A stretch of 64,000 nt of DNA from Arion vulgaris (GCA_020796225.1 CM036756.1:47775363-47839362), one strand, 5' to 3'; numbered from the stretch's first letter, positions 43,586 through 55,184 are shown. Notes: generated by a model not told the origin, from the sequence alone. Numbers and translations: made by a program.

Positions 43586-44943
43586 TTTATCATCTATCTT
43601 TTCACTTCCATCTTGATCTTTGTGTGTTGTAGTAACTTAAAAGCAAAGAATAAATATCTTTCAAAGAGAACGTCTAAAACGGAAAAACTTTGTAGCAACA
43701 ATTGTCTTTAATATGAAAACAGATATCAATGACACAACATCAAAGATGGAAATTATTCTAGATTTCAACAACATATGACATAGTACATCAATAGTTAGTT
43801 TTCAAGTGGATGTGCAATTATAAATGTTCATTTCCACATCAGGCAACTGATCCGAAATGAACATAGAAACCCGCACTCATTCAATGCGTTCATTAGTGAC
43901 AGCTTCGGCTGATTTTATAAACAAGCAACCAGGCAACGACCAGCAACTAACTCTACGGGCGCGAACAACACGGGAGGCCAGTGACGTTGGGAACATAATA
44001 TGTGAGTTATCAGAAACACCAGCAAATAGACTAGATAGATTTACGCAAAACTTTGAATGTGTTACAAGTGGGAATAAACACTGACTACAGATAATTATTC
44101 TATTTGTGTTTGTATAATATTCCATTTTCAGTGACAATGTTCTCGTTTTGTCAACCTGATGTGTACTGTTTAAGATATACATTTTTCAATCGCTCTTCAT
44201 GTCATGGATTTGTAAGTAAATAACGGATTATGTAACTGGTGGCTCGTGTATAAGCACTGCGGAACTGCAGCACCCCCTATGTTTGTTCTATATTATAGAT
44301 AACATTCAATATAGTGAGTCATTTGTACATTATATAATCCTTAAGCTTAATGTCAGTAGCCATCCCCTACTTCATGATAAAATTACAAAAATCCTTGTGT
44401 TGTAACTGCGATTCACAGTTCCATCGACCTGTTTGCATGTTATACACATACGCATATGTCCGACCAAGATAAGAAGTTGCACGTTAGGTAGATAGACATT
44501 TCTGGCACTGTCGCCTACGCAGTGTCAACCCTGTTGTGCAAGTGTAAGTTAGTGTTTGGTTTAATCTTGGCCTCCGATAGCATATGGCCGGCAACATATT
44601 TCAGGTCAAGATTCTCGGAAATAACACTACAACCGTCGCGTGACTTCGCATTCCAATTTTGTTATATAAAGACGTATTCATGTTAAAAACAACACAGTAT
44701 GTTAAATCAAGGTTATATTATGTTATAAATTAACACTAAGAAATATCAGTATTATTAATATTTTCATTATTAAATAATAAGAGACTCAAAGCCTTGAGTA
44801 AAATTATCCCCAAAACAACTGACAGTGCTCTAACAAAATATACAAAACCAGTCCCCATTAAACAGGAATGTCGGGTTTCCCGTCTGAACTCGTCGGCCTT
44901 ATGTTGCCAGGGGTCACAGTTTTGCTCAGCGTGTGTTATGCTT
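43586..44943. other. No recognised gene over about 1.36 kb
   Basis: The longest uninterrupted unique-looking sequence in this half. Two short ORFs (43857-44084 plus, 75 codons; 44736-44948 minus, 70 codons with a hydrophobic stretch) show no recognisable domain. Their composition is less repetitive than elsewhere, so a host exon cannot be excluded. Confidence 0.4.
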
Positions 44944-44957
44944 AACAACCGTGTATC

Positions 44958-45740
44958 TTATCTTATCTTATCTTAACCACATTTGCCGTGAAGCGTCGTG
45001 GAGAGAGTTAGTTTTCTATTTTGTGCCAGGTGTGTTGCGCTTGACGTTGTCAGTCCATGTTTTCGCAGGGATTCTGAGGTGTTATCTATCCATCGTGTTC
45101 TTGGCCTGCCTCTTGCTCTGCGCCCTGAGTGTCGATTATTATAGGCACGTGATGGTAGTAAATGTGGTTCCATTCTCATTAGATGGCCGAGCCATTTGAT
45201 TCTTTGCTTCTCGATGCATGGTATAGTACCAACGATGCTTCTGATATTCTCGTTTCTCACTCTATCTCGCCTTGTAACATTGACAGCTTTTTGTAGACAT
45301 CTCATTTCACATGTTGTAATCTTTCTTTCTTTTGTCTTAGTCAGGGGCCATGTTTGGCACTGATAGCAGAGAGTTGGAATAAATATGCAGTTTATCAGTT
45401 GTCGTTTGACTGCCATGTTAATGCTTGGATGTTTTAATAGTGGTGACAGTTGGTATGTCACTGCATTTGCCTTCTGGCATCTAGTCTCGATTTCTCTGTC
45501 CATCTTTCCATCTGCTGTGAATATACTCCCGAGATATTTGAATTCTGGAGTCTGTTGTATTTTGACATTATTCACGTGTATATTTAGTTGACCTGTTGAC
45601 CTACTTATTGTCATGACTTTTGTTTTGGAGGTGTTAATTTTCATGTAATATTTTTCGTATGTCGCTTGCAGTGCATTTACGTATTGTTGAAGTTTGTGTT
45701 CGTTGTTATAAATTATACTCTGATAATCTGCAAAGAGTAC
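44958..45740 (-). pseudogene. LINE II, 5'-truncated insertion with clear TSD
   Basis: The minus-strand frame is open from the insertion edge: VVLFADYQSIIY (RT motif C FADD changed to FADY, losing the second catalytic Asp), INTSKTKVMTISR, FKYLGSIFTADGKMDREIE, IFIPTLCYQCQTWPLTKT, RDRVRNENIRSIVG, KQRIKWLGHLMRMEP and RARGRPRTRWID, to a stop near 44973. The tail is (GATAA)n. An exact 14-bp repeat AACAACCGTGTATC flanks it (44944-44957 and 45741-45754). About 250 codons remain open, so decay is recent, but the D-to-Y change and truncation make it inactive. Relatives are at 43130, 56700 and 60565. Confidence 0.9.
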
Positions 45741-45917
45741 AACAACCGTGTATCATACTCTTGAATGTGATCAATGTGATACGATGATTATCAAGTACCA
45801 GGAACTGTTCAACAAGTAAAACAAAGAGCAAATGCAAACAAACAGTGATGACAGATCAAATGTGGATCTCTATAGGACATGTGTAACAAAGTGTGACGAT
45901 TGATTAATTAATTCACA

Positions 45918-47116
45918 GGAGTCAAAGGCGAAATTCTAGGGACAATGATTAGTTAGCTGGCTCTAATCAAGATCCTAACCTACCTCCACGTGTTGACCTT
46001 GGAAACAGACAGAGTATCATGTCTAGCTAAGCAGGTATGGATCGAGGGAGAGCTACTTTGGTATAAGTAATGATGCCAGCAGTTATGTTATACGAGATCT
46101 ACTCGCAAGATAGACAAGAAGAAACCTTGAGTGACTGTTTCTGCACATCTATCCCGACCTACGGGAAAAGCGAAATAAATTAAAAAACGAAGCGTATAAA
46201 ACGGACAAGGTACGAGTCGTCAGGAGGAAAATATTTACGTCCCCTCGAAGTAATGGTGGCAACGCCTTTGCCTTCTCTCGGCAAGGATCGTCGGAAAAGA
46301 TGCAATGTGAAGTGACGACACAAGGGAAGACTGCAGTTAACTCCGTACATGCGGTAAAACGCAGATATATCTATTGGGTAAAGTTGGTCGAGTGCAAATC
46401 CTAAAGTTGCGTTTTAACGCCTAACGAAACTGTCTTCCCTGAAACAACCAGACACGGTACGGTTGTTCTTACAACATCCCCGGAAAAACCGGGGCGGGTG
46501 ATGTTTGGCGGGCGTAAAATCTAAGTTGTGCTGAGAGCTCCAAAAGAAACGATCCTCTACATTATTTGTGCGCAGCCCCCAGTCCATTGTTTCCCAGGGC
46601 CAGGGAAAATGCATAGTAGAAATTGTAAATTGCCAAGTGCCGACACGCGCCTCGAAAAGGCAGAGAATGTTCCTAGTCCGGAATAAACTCAACATTGTCC
46701 GAAAAGTAAGGCCGACATTGTAAAGATTTGACAGGCTGTTCAACTCCGAACAATGGCAAAGGCCGACACTTTTAACGGTGTGTTGCACGAGTAAGATGCC
46801 GTCCCAGGACAAGCGCATGTGCCCCAAAAAGAGTGAGAAATTTTCCTAATCCGGAACGACTTCACATAGTCAGAAAGGGTGCACAGTTCTTTGGGGTAGA
46901 TCATAAAGCCCAAATATACGGCGAAAAAAGATCGTAAAAGAGCAGATCCTAGGGCAAGCTACCCAAGTAAATAAAATTCTGGCTATACCGAATGTGCTGG
47001 CCTAGTCACCATAGGCGCATAATTGGCACAACGTAAAAACGTTCTTGTCAAAGATCAATTATAAATCACAATAAGAATAATCAAATTGGGCACGAAGAAC
47101 GACAGAGAACAACAAC
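45918..47116 (+). mobile_element. E1 retroposon copy B (1199 bp), full length with TSD
   Basis: It starts GGAGTCAAAGGCGAAATTC and has TAATCAAGATCCTAACCTAC, CCCCGGAAAAACCGGGGCGG (potential hairpin), CCGACACGCGCCTCGAAAAG, CTAATCCGGAACGAC and GCCCAAATATACGGCG, ending in an (AAC)n tail. A 12-bp TSD AATTAATTCACA flanks it (45906-45917 and 47117-47128). It has no ORF of note. The TSD plus simple tail imply retroposition, and the machinery was probably supplied by a LINE. Confidence 0.82.
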
Positions 47117-47128
47117 AATTAATTCACA

Positions 47129-47611
47129 CAATCATCAACATTGCACTTGGTGAATAACCATGTGTGCTCCGATCGTTCCTTACACAGGAAGTTGTCAGAG
47201 ACAGTGCACGAACTCCGTTGCATCGGCGAGAGTCCCTTATGTAAACTTTAAGATATAGCGAATTTATTTAAGCTAATCTTAACACAAAATTAATTTTGTC
47301 ACAGCAGAAGTTTTGCATCATATTCTTATTGATTTAATTAATTTTGTTTGGACAAAATATTTGGAGTCTCTTACTCAGATTGTATGAACTGATGATAATC
47401 TAGATGTTTCCATTTTTGTTGTCGTTTTCTTACATACAAATCTATTCGAACTTGTCAAGAAAAGATAGTCTTTGTATATCCTTCATTTTATGTTTTTACG
47501 CTATAGTTGGGACAATTTTCAAATGTTATTTTGTTAGCAAAAGCAATTCTGGCTTTCTTCATCATGTTGTTGTTTTTCTCTCGGCACCCCCATCCCCCTT
47601 CCCCATCTGGA
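47129..47611. other. Nothing recognised
   Basis: ATTGCACTTGGTGAATAACC near 47145 is similar to ATTGCACATCGATGAATAGC near 62934, a possible minor dispersed repeat. Confidence 0.35.
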
Positions 47612-47830
47612 GATACTCATCATCATCAAATAGCTTGTCCTGAGCAGAACTTTGCCACCCCAACAGTCCTCCGGAATTTCTCTCTCTCATAGACCAGATG
47701 TCCTGCCTCTGCAGCCGTTATGTTGAAACCATCAGTTACATCCTGAATCCCTGTCGTCTTCCTCTTCTTCTCTTTGCCATTATGCCTCAGTCCATGATGG
47801 TATTTTCCAGCCCTGGTGTTACTAGGTTTC
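47612..47830 (-). pseudogene. LINE Ia 3' end fragment
   Basis: The minus strand has AKRRRGRR, then in shifted frames TAAEAGHLVYEREKF, RRTVGVAKFCSGQA-stop and a (GAT)n tail. Same C-terminus as 2921-3156 and 41259-42358. It is 5'-truncated and joins another LINE fragment at about 47830. Confidence 0.75.
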
Positions 47831-47834
47831 CCAA

Positions 47835-48050
47835 ATATGTCAATGTATTTGCTGCCGTCAGCTCTTGTGTCTTTATTTTTTACTAAAGCAGAATTATTTA
47901 AATTAGGTGTTATAACTTCTGTCTTAATTGATATTTACGTTGAATCCAACTTGTTCAGTTTATTTAGATGGGGGAGCCATCACGCTATTTTCTTCTGAAT
48001 ATGTTGATAGAAACTGACCAGCAATGTGATGTCATCTACATATACTCAGT
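47835..48050 (-). pseudogene. LINE III-like RT fragment with YVDD
   Basis: The minus strand reads VYVDDITLLVSFYQHIQKK, the RT motif C region (FADDxxLLSHxxQxMQxK in LINE III relatives). It then gives ISIKTEVI (normally KTK/EV) and KYIDIFGKP (normally FTYLGS). Stops lie within it. The YVDD itself is intact. Directly upstream on this strand begins the 45-bp array. Confidence 0.6.
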
Positions 48051-48800
48051 TTTCTTGTGTGAAGAACATTATTCATCTCGCTACATATTCTCAGTTTTCT
48101 TGTGTGAAGAACATTGTCCATCTTGCTACATATTCTCAGTTTTCTTGTGCGGAGAACATTGTTCATCTCGCTACATATTCTCAGTTTTCCTGTGTGAAGA
48201 GCATTGTCCATCTTGCTACATTTTCTCAGTTTTCCTGTGTGAAGAGCATTGTCCATCTTGCTACATATTCTCAGTTTTCCTGTGTGAAGAGCATTGTCCA
48301 TCTTGCTACATATTCTCAGTTTTCTTGTGTGAAGAACATTGTTCATCTTGCTACATATTATCAGTTTTCCTGTGTGAAGAGCATTGTCCATCTTGCTACA
48401 TATTCTCAGTTTTCTTGTGTGAAGAACATTGTTCATCTTGCTACATATTCTCAGTTTTCTTGTGTGAAGAACATTGTTCATCTCGCTACATATTCTCAGT
48501 TTTCTTGTGCGGAGAACATTATTCATCTCACTACATATTCTCAGTTTTCCTGTGTGAAGAGCATTGTCCATCTTGCTACATATTCTCAGTTTTACTGTGT
48601 GAAGAGCATTGTCCATCTTGCTACATATTCTCAGTTTTCCTGTGTGAAGAGCATTGTCCATCTTGCTACATATTCTCAGTTTTCTTGTGTGGACAACATT
48701 GTCCATCTTTCTACATATTCTCAGTTTTCTTGTGTGGACAACATTGTCCATCTTTCTACATATTCTCAGTTTTCCTGTGTGGACAACATTGTCCATCTTA
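48036..48800. repeat. 45-bp tandem array, about 17 copies, abutting the YVDD motif
   Basis: The unit is CTACATATTCTCAGTTTTCT, TGTGTGAAGAACATTGTCCA, TCTTG. The last unit merges into CTACATATACTCAG, which is the minus-strand codons just before YVDD. Confidence 0.94.
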
Positions 48801-49559
48801 CTTCTTTAGTATTCTTCTCTAATGACAATGTTATCGTCATAGCTACAACAGACAAGACAAAAATGGTTGAACTGAGATTTTGTTGTCACAACAACGTTTT
48901 TATTTTGAATTAAGTGCTATTTTGATCGATGCCACAAGACATGTCTGCCACTGACTCCTTATAAGATCAGTGGCCCCGAGTAATATAAGGACTACCAGTT
49001 CAGTCGGAAAATCGGAAATTCCTATTGATGTAGGCTGACTTTTATATATATTTTATAGAACGCTGTAAGCTTTAATACAACTTTACACAATTCTCTGATT
49101 CTGTTGTTATTTATTGATGAAAAGTGTTAGTAGTACTGATATTCCTTAGCTTTAAATTTAATTTGTGATATAATATAACCTTTAGCATTTTGCATTGCTT
49201 TTAAAATGAAGTGTTCTTTTTCTAATAATACTGGAATGCAAGGGTTACATGACGGGAGTTATCTGATTTCCGGGAATATCCACTTGAGTTCAAAGGTCAT
49301 TATGACTACATGGGTCTGTGGTTGGTCCATTTCCAAGAAGAAGAAATAAGAATGTATATTTATATCAGATGTCGTAATCAACAAAACATACACATCATAA
49401 GTGAAGTTATATCCGCCGGTGTCGAGAAGAAGAATTTTAAACAGTTGGAATTAATATGTGATATTCTGTAGTTTACATCACTTTCTCAACCGTAATCGGA
49501 CACAATGCAAGCTGAACGTATGTTCACTTGCTAAGGAGATGTGTGGCTGGGGATATACA
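48801..49559. other. Nothing recognised
   Basis: A/T-rich, no repeat or domain. Short ORFs only. Confidence 0.45.
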
Positions 49560-50786
49560 CTTTATCTTGACTATGTCTATATTCTGTATGTCTCGACAGT
49601 TGCTCACCACTTTTCTCGGCCTGTGGCTATTTTCTTTATGGTCTCCCAGGATAGTCGAGAACTCTTCAGTTCCTCAAGAAGACTTCGTCTCCAGGTCTGT
49701 TTAGGGCGTCCTCTTTTTTAGTTTTCCTTGCGGGTTCTACTCAAGTGCTTGTCTAGTGACACTCAACTTTGTCTTCCGTAGGGTATGACCGATCCATCTA
49801 AATTTTCTCCTCTTAACCTCAATCATCATGGTTTCATGCCCGGTTCTTATCCACAGATCTGTGTTTGCAACTCTGTCATACCATTTCAGTCTGAGAATCC
49901 ACTGAAGACATCCGTTAACAAAGGTCTGAATCTTATTTGTATTTAACTTGTTGATTCGTCACGTTTCCGAGCCACACAGTAACATACATTTCACATTGAG
50001 TTGAGAATATCCTGAGCTTTGTTATCGTGGAGAATCAGTGGATTTCCACACTGTGTGCAGGATAGCAAAGGCTTGTTGGGCTTTCCTAATCCTAGCATTA
50101 ATGTCGTCATCTGTATCTCCTGATTTGCTGTTTGCTTCCAAGGTAGACACATTCACCAACATCGTCTTTATCCTTCCCTCAATCACTATTGGGTCTTGTT
50201 GTATATTGTTGCTTCGCAGTATTTTTGTTTTCTCTTGACTGACTTCGCAGTATTTTTGTTTTCTCTTGACTGACTTCACAGTATTTTTGTCTTCTCTTGA
50301 CTGACTTTGCAGTATTTTTGTCTTCTCTTGACTGACTTTGCAGTATTTTTGTCTTCTCTTGACTGACTTCGCAGTATTTTTGTCTTCTCTTGACTGACTT
50401 CGCAGTATTTTTGTCTTCTCTTGACTGACTTTGCAGTATTTTTGTCTTCTCTTGACTGACTTCGCAGTATTTTTGTCTTCTCTTGACTGATTTTAAGACC
50501 GACCAGTTGTAACGTTTCCGTCAGAGCATCCACTTTTTCCTGCATGTCTTGTAGCCTGTGCGAGAGGAAGGCAAGATCATCCGCAAACTCCAGGTCTTCT
50601 AAATTTGACATAAGTGTCCACTGAATGCCTTTTCCGGACCCGGCATATGCTATGCGTGTAAACTAATCAAGTAGTACCAGGAAGAGGAGGGGTACTGCAG
50701 GTATCCATGTCTAACACCAGTAGTGACCTGGAACTCCTCTGACAGTCTTTCATTGTGAATATACTGGCAGGCAAACCCCTAACAAG
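49560..50786 (-). pseudogene. LINE III RT and C-terminus with an internal 31-bp array
   Basis: On the minus strand: CQYIHNERLSEEFQVTTGVR (motif B entry), after a shift GIQWTLMSNLEDLEFADDLA with intact FADD, LQLVGLKISQEKTKILR, then the tandem array. It resumes NNIQQDPIVIEGRIK, RIRKAQQAFAILHTVWKS, and in later frames LLCGSET, FVNGCLQWILRLKWYDR, FRWIGHTLRKTK and RQALE-NPQGK. This is the same block order as LINE III at 28263-28797, extended 5' through RT. Multiple stops occur at both ends. The 5' end abuts a plus-strand LINE V near 50786. Confidence 0.82.
50208..50492. repeat. 31-bp tandem array, about 9 copies, inside LINE III RT
   Basis: Minus-strand unit AAGTCAGTCAAGAGAAGACA plus AAAATACTGCG, encoding the LINE segment SQEKTKILR. 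As 31 is not a multiple of three, each copy shifts frame. Confidence 0.94.
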
Positions 50787-50799
50787 TGGTACTCATGTG

Positions 50800-52432
50800 T
50801 GGTAATTGGTACTCTATGTCTACAGCAGTTTCACCAGGCCGTCCACTAGAGTCCCCTCTATCTGCAGTACTACTCAACGTATTCAACAAAATGATTACGA
50901 AAAAAACACAACTATCTAGCGGGGAAAGACTCTGTCATTTGCAGAAGACATCATGGTGTACAGACATGGAAGAAACAGCGATGAAATTGCTAATAAGCTA
51001 CAGGAAGAATTGGACCGCATCATGGCCTGGTGCGACGTCTCTGGTTCTGTTGCAATGATAAATCACACTAAAGATTTCGTAGTTCTTACTAAATAATCAT
51101 ATTTTAAATTCTGAAACATCAAACGTCAAAATAGACAGACACTCGAAAACCATCTTGAGTTATTTAAGTGCAATATTGATCGCTGTCTATGCTTTAGTGA
51201 CCATTACGACCAAGCTATTGTCAAGGCTCGCAATGCAGTGTCAGTACTGAGAATCATGGCGGCTACTAATATTGAGTAACCGCATCTTGTGCTCCTATAC
51301 CAAGGCCTCCAAACAGTGATACGCAAACAGTGAGACTGGAAAGAATTCAGAATGAATCTATGCGCATCATTCTGGGATGCACCAAAGATACACCAAGAGT
51401 GTCAATGAGATTCCTTCTTGACATCCCCACTATTGCTCACAGAATTGAAACTTGGAGGGTTCGTTCATATCTAAAAATCAATGCAAACAAGGAACAGAGT
51501 CTCCATGAAGAACTTATTAAGGAGAAAGGGTGTAGACTGAACAGAGGTAGAGCATGGCTTAGTCAGGCGGAAGATACTTTGGAAAAATATGTGAACCTTC
51601 CGGAATTGAAACAGGACAGGGATTGATTGATGTGCCACCTCAATTTCAGACTGCTTTCACAGTTATTACATCAATTAAGAAAAACTGCGAACATAATAAT
51701 CTATTACTGATTAACGTGGAGGTGGAGACCCTCTTGAATGACAACATCAATGATACAGATGTAGCTATTTATACATATGGTTCAGTCATTCTAGAACAAC
51801 GATGTGCGTGGACTTTTTCGGCGCGGAGGTCAGGAGGGAAAGTAATAAGAGATGCCAGTGGTGAGTACGCGGCAACCATGAGTAGTTTGACAATGGTGGT
51901 GCGGGCGGTTACAGAGGCTGTGTCGGGTTTTGCGTCTTACAACTACTATCGTGTTTTTATACTCAGTGACTCCATGAGTATGATTCGTAAAGTCAAAACA
52001 AGAAGGGTGAGTCGAATCTGGGTGGAGTTACTGGTTCAGACAGGAATTACATAAATCATATTCTTTTTCATCTCTTGACACACAGAAGTCATCGGTAATG
52101 AACGAACTGATAGATTGGCTGGCACTGCTACGATATCAGAGGAAACCACAATTGATCTAAATTACATTCTTAACACATTGAGAGGGTCTTTCCGAACAGA
52201 GGAGTTTCAGATTTGTGAATCCCAGTCGCTGACCAGATTGAGAGATATGAGTGTCGATATTGATACAGCCCTCAAAAAACGACATACCAAATATGCAAAA
52301 ATATTGAATAATGAACATCAAACTGGCGTGTTGGGCCGCTGGACGCTATTGGATTTGTTGAGGCGGAGATCAAAGCACCTATGGACATATCCAACGTGCT
52401 ATGCTGATAGTTCTCATATAACTGATAACTGA
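50800..52432 (+). pseudogene. LINE V: RT palm to RNase H, degenerate
   Basis: The plus strand has ESPLSAVLLNVFNKM (motif B, normally GxxLSPLLFNV), then LSFAEDIMVYRHGRNSDEIA, where FADD became FAED. Next are NKLQEELDRIMAWCDVSGS, RLERIQNESMRIILGCTKDT and RFLLDIPTIAHRIETWR. After a frame change the RNase H domain appears: IYTYGS (first Asp lost), SSLTMVV (Glu lost from TMEV), ILSDSMSMIRKV (Asp kept), and after a break VIGNERTDRLAGTA (last Asp kept). It ends at a stop near 52432. Two of four RNase H acidic residues and one RT aspartate are gone. The RNase H places it in the Jockey/I group; the 1-431 fragment is similar. Confidence 0.85.
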
Positions 52433-52867
52433 TTCACATGAGTAAATACCGAAATACAGCTTTGCCGTTTTGAAAACAGTATTATTTTGCTGTTTGTATA
52501 CCTGCCTGTTTGCAATTGACTAAAACCAAAATATATTTTAATATGTACTTCAGTGTATTATAATTTATCTTCTAAATTATTCAACAGCAGGTAATGAGAT
52601 TGTGATAACCTGGCAAGTTGTGTACACTACTAAAACTTGTTGTTCATAATGGAGCATAGCGTTATCGCATTACACCTATTTCTTGCCAACTCGGTGGATA
52701 TATAGACAATATTTGGGCTGCACGGAATGCTATATTAACACTGGTGAACAGTAACTGTAGAGATTTCATGTTTGTTTTCACAAGAATTTAAAAAGCGTGG
52801 ATATACCTGGAGGATGCGCCATCTTCGTCTCCTGGTGTTGTATGCTCTCGAGTGTTCAATAATATTC
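52433..52867. other. Nothing recognised
   Basis: A/T-rich sequence following LINE V. No simple tail is evident. Confidence 0.45.
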
Positions 52868-53113
52868 CGTTTGGCTGGTACAGACAGATACAAATATTAC
52901 TACAATGAAGAAGGTAAGTGTGGCTGGTACAGACAGATACAAATATTACTACAATGAAGAAAGTAAGTCTGGCTGGTACAGATAGATACAAATATTACTA
53001 CAATGAAGAAGGTAAGTTTGGCTGGTACAGACAAATACAAATATTACTACAATGAAGAAAGTCAGTTTGGCTGGTACAGACAGATACAAATATTACTATA
53101 ATGAAGAAGGTAA
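52868..53113. repeat. 49-bp tandem repeat, 5 copies, with splice-donor-like motif
   Basis: The unit is TTTGGCTGGTACAGACAGAT, ACAAATATTACTACAATGAA, GAAGGTAAG. GAAGGTAAGT-like ends recur (GGTAAGTG, AGTAAGTC, GGTAAGTT, AGTCAGTT, GGTAAACG). Confidence 0.93.
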
Positions 53114-53730
53114 ACGTTGTTTTTTTTAAAATAACATTTTAGTAAGCACTTTTCTGTTGTTTATGCATCTGTGTTTTGTTTATATTTTGTCTTTGTGAGA
53201 GGGACAGAATACAAAACATTCAATTATAATTCGGAATTTTATTTTCTATTACTATTTTTCAATCGAGTCTGTATTTTCTCAAACAATATATATTCATTAT
53301 ACATTTATTATATATATATATATATATATTCTTCTCGTGCCGTTATACGTTATATAGAAGATGTTATCAAGTTATCCATACAGATCTATTCTGGGCAACT
53401 CGTTCAATCTCTTCGATGACGTCCATCGGCAATTTACGTAGTAGTTATGATTGCACTGGAAATGTTTTAAAAGAAATTATGCTACGAATTGTCAAAGCAA
53501 CATCAGCTTTTTAAAATCGAAATAAAATATAGAAATGCAAGTTATATAGTTTTAAAGCTAAATAACGAATTTTCAACTCGGATGTTGTATCATTCCTATC
53601 TTATTCCAGCGAAAGTTGGAAAATGATTAAAGATACAGAAAGTTGAGCGAAAGTTGCAAAATGATTAAAGATACAGAAAGTTGAATGCATTTAACAATAT
53701 ATTTTTACGAAAAATAATGAACATAAAATG
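53114..53730. other. No gene; (AT)n near 53309-53330 and a 38-bp duplication at 53609-53684
   Basis: GCGAAAGTTG plus AAAATGATTAAAGATACAG is present twice, 38 bp apart. The remainder is A/T-rich and unassigned. Confidence 0.6.
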
Positions 53731-53740
53731 AGATTAATTC

Positions 53741-54976
53741 TTCTTCTTCTGCAAACGCTCCATATCGACCACTTATTAAACCACTTTTGTGGTTTGTATG
53801 TGATCTGAGCCTAAGAGCGATTGCACGTTGTGCCAGCTATGCACCTTTAGATGCCTTGCCACGCTTTTTATTTACTAGGGTAGCTTTCCCTAGAACTGTG
53901 GGACGGATGGGTTTGTCACTTGGAGGTCATCTTACTCGAGTAGGAAGATAGGCGTCCGAAAAGTATCACCCCTCGCCAATACTTGGATTTGTACCAGTCA
54001 ACCTTGACATTATCGGCTTTACTTTTCTATCCACTATATTTTATTCCAGACTAGGAGTATTCCGAGCCGTTTCGGGGCGAGTGTCGACACTTGGCAATTT
54101 GAAATGTCTACTCTGCATTTTGCCTGTCACCGAGAAACACTGGACTGGGGCCCCGCACATATATTTTAGAGGGTCGTTTCAGTCGGTGCTAGCAGCGCAA
54201 ATGAGAATGTTGCGCTCGTCAACATCACCCACCCCAGTTCTTCCGGGGATGTTAGTTGTTAGTGGTGCAACAGTACATTGCCCTGTTGTCCCGGGAAGGG
54301 CAGTTTCGTTAGGCACTAGAACGCAACTTTAGGATTTGCGCTCGGCCAACCTTACCTATTTAATTAATGTATCTGCGCTTGGCCTCTGATACGGAGTTTA
54401 TTGCAATCTTCCCTGGTGTCGCCACGAAGCATTGCATCTTTTCCGACCGATTCGTGCAGAGAGCTGATAAATTTGGTGCAACTATTGTTTGGAGGGGACA
54501 TGGGTCTCTTGGCGACTCGTATCTTATCAATTTTACGATATTTTATTTATTCAGCTTTTCCCATCGGCAGGGAGAGACGTGCAGAAATAATCACTCTGGG
54601 ATTCTGCTTTTCACATCGGCAGGGAGAGACGTGCAGAAATAATCACTCATATTCAGCTTTTCCTATCGGCAGGGAGAGACGTGCAGAAATAATCACTCTG
54701 GGATTCAGCTTTTCCCATCGGCAGGGAGAGACGTGCAGAAATAATCACTCTGGGATTCTGCTCGTCTGTGTTGCGAGCAGGCCTCATCAAACGTAACTGC
54801 ATCTGCACCACTACTTATACCAGGGTAGCTCTCCCTCGATCCCTACCTGCTTAGCCAGAAAAGATTCTATGTCTGTTTCCAAGGTCATCACGTGGGGGTG
54901 TGGTTGGATCTTGATTAGTACCGGCTCACTACACCTGAAGCGACGTTGTCCCTATGACTGCGCCTTTGACCCACGC
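53741..54976 (-). mobile_element. E1 retroposon copy C (1236 bp), full length with TSD
   Basis: Read on the minus strand: TGGGTCAAAGGCGCAGTCAT, GTACTAATCAAGATCC, CACGTGATGACCTTGGAAAC, the CCCCGGAAGAACTGGGGTGG segment, CCTAGGGAAAGCTACCCTAG, TGGTCGATATGGAGCG and a (GAA)n tail. A 10-bp TSD AGATTAATTC flanks it (53731-53740 and 54977-54986). An internal 52-bp segment is tandemly repeated. Like copies A and B it has no credible ORF. Confidence 0.82.
54552..54760. repeat. 52-bp tandem repeat, 4 copies, inside E1 copy C
   Basis: Units of CAGCTTTTCCCATCGGCAGG, GAGAGACGTGCAGAAATAAT, CACTCTGGGAT. The third interval is shorter. Copies A and B do not show this expansion. Confidence 0.92.
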
Positions 54977-54986
54977 AGATTAATTC

Positions 54987-55184
54987 GGAAGATGTTATGA
55001 AATCAAAGAAATGGCTGGTCAGCCACAAGTAACAACTTTTATCAAAAAGAAAAGAGGGTGATATGATTGGCATACTCTGAGAAGAAATGAGTAAAGAATC
55101 ACAGAGCAGACATTGGAGTGAATGTTTCATGAAAAAGATGCAAGAGAAAAACCTTGAAAAAACTTTACGATAGAGACATAAAAT
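54987..55184. other. Nothing recognised
   Basis: Short A-rich sequence between E1 copy C and the next array. Confidence 0.45.

Noticed and set aside
43857..44948. Two short ORFs as host exons
   Set aside because: No domain, no convincing splice sites and no conservation evidence; left as unassigned sequence.
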